NCBI GenBank assembly: GCA_051001455.1
Contig: JBPCNH010000024.1
Location: 1 to 38,342, forward strand
Length of the DNA stretch: 38,342 bases
Direction: 5' to 3'
Origin: JBPCNH01 sp051001455
GTDB taxonomy: Bacteria; Actinomycetota; CADDZG01; WHSQ01
A program made the translations under genes and the position numbers. The notes under the pieces were generated by a model that saw only the letters and a program-made list of their open reading frames with translations, was not told the DNA's origin and ran no database searches. Positions 38,139 through 38,342 of this stretch are shown one piece after another (position 1 is the first letter of the stretch; the number at the start of each line of letters is the position of its first letter).

Positions 38139-38342
38139 CATCCACGAGCTTCGTCCGCCGCGAGGACGGGGCCATGAGCAGCGAGGACGACGGTTCGGCG
38201 TCGTTGTGCAAGCTGATGAGTTCCTTCCACGCTCGGTAGTCATCGTTGCCCCGACATCCCAAAGCGCACGACGAGCGACCTTTCGACCAGAGATCGAGAT
38301 CGATGATCAGCCGACGCGCGTGCTTGTCGAACAACTAGGCGC
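38125..38342 (+). CDS. MazF/PemK-type endoribonuclease toxin (3' end beyond window)
   Basis: Reading from the GTG at 38125 (GGAAAG 6 bases upstream) gives 72 codons open to the window edge. It begins VRRGDIHELRPPRGRGHEQRG, in two overlapping motif parts, followed by RRFGVVVQADEF, PRSVVIVAPTSQSARRATFRPEI and TRVLVEQLG. The start (RGDI.EL.P), the RG.E..G.RP.VVV step and the V.APT strand are the SH3-like barrel of MazF/PemK, sequence-specific mRNA interferases. About 35-40 residues, including the last catalytic strand, are outside the window. With the RHH gene before it, this is a type II module. Confidence 0.9.
   Translation, partial: MRRGDIHELRPPRGRGHEQRGRRFGVVVQADEFLPRSVVIVAPTSQSARRATFRPEIEIDDQPTRVLVEQLG

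Overview
The window looks like chromosome of a GC-rich, probably deep-branching member of the Actinomycetota. The grounds are: a DUF222/13E12-type HNH protein behind a Gram-positive/mycobacterial-type LexA box; a ROK glucokinase beside SRPBCC and ArsA-like genes; an actinobacterial-type pyrophosphate phosphofructokinase; PadR/HAAS and DUF72 genes; many GTG/TTG starts; and a recurrent promoter pattern (TAnnnT, 6-7 bases, then the start codon) typical of leaderless transcription. No rRNA or tRNA gene, CRISPR array or intact insertion sequence was seen. The lineage cannot be fixed further from sequence alone.

Layout. 1-1283: a DUF222-HNH gene cut by the left edge, with an SOS box. 1449-4921: a small Cys-motif protein, an M48 membrane protease and a long-chain acyl-CoA ligase. 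5154-8640: three tandem secreted paralogs joining a polylysine segment to a shared C-terminal domain of no family I recognise. 8783-11264: panB, a double zinc-ribbon membrane protein and an isoaspartyl-peptidase-like hydrolase. 11342-17131: an eight-gene operon (phosphoesterase, SRPBCC, ArsA-like ATPase, small CxxC protein, glucokinase, DUF1232, membrane protein, flavin oxidoreductase). 17305-22110: a secreted orphan gene divergent from copA, whose promoter carries a CsoR-like operator, then a histidine phosphatase and an aminotransferase. 22121-26210: TetR, a cyclic-2,3-diphosphoglycerate-synthase-like GTPase, an archaeal-type ornithine-cyclodeaminase-family protein and an esterase. 26357-31916: PlsC acyltransferase, glycerol kinase, an RlpA-like protein lacking the catalytic His, PPi-type phosphofructokinase and threonine aldolase. 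31977-34614: an RsbW-like kinase, then thiO-thiS-thiG behind a tiny overlapping leader ORF.

34751-38342: a DUF72 gene followed by an accessory zone with a PadR-HAAS pair under a perfect palindrome, an intact BrnT-like toxin/RHH antitoxin pair, and about 600 bases of gene debris (a DUF72 tail, an internally deleted glyoxalase-fold gene, and a scar of a second copy of the same toxin/antitoxin pair). It ends in a second, MazEF-like module with its own operator; the toxin runs off the right edge.

The core genes cover central metabolism (glucokinase, PPi-PFK, glycerol kinase, panB, thiazole synthesis, acyl-CoA and phospholipid acylation). The most novel parts are the polylysine secreted triplet and the toxin-antitoxin zone with its fossils. 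The leaderless promoter pattern is the most consistent regulatory signal and fixes many of the start codons.
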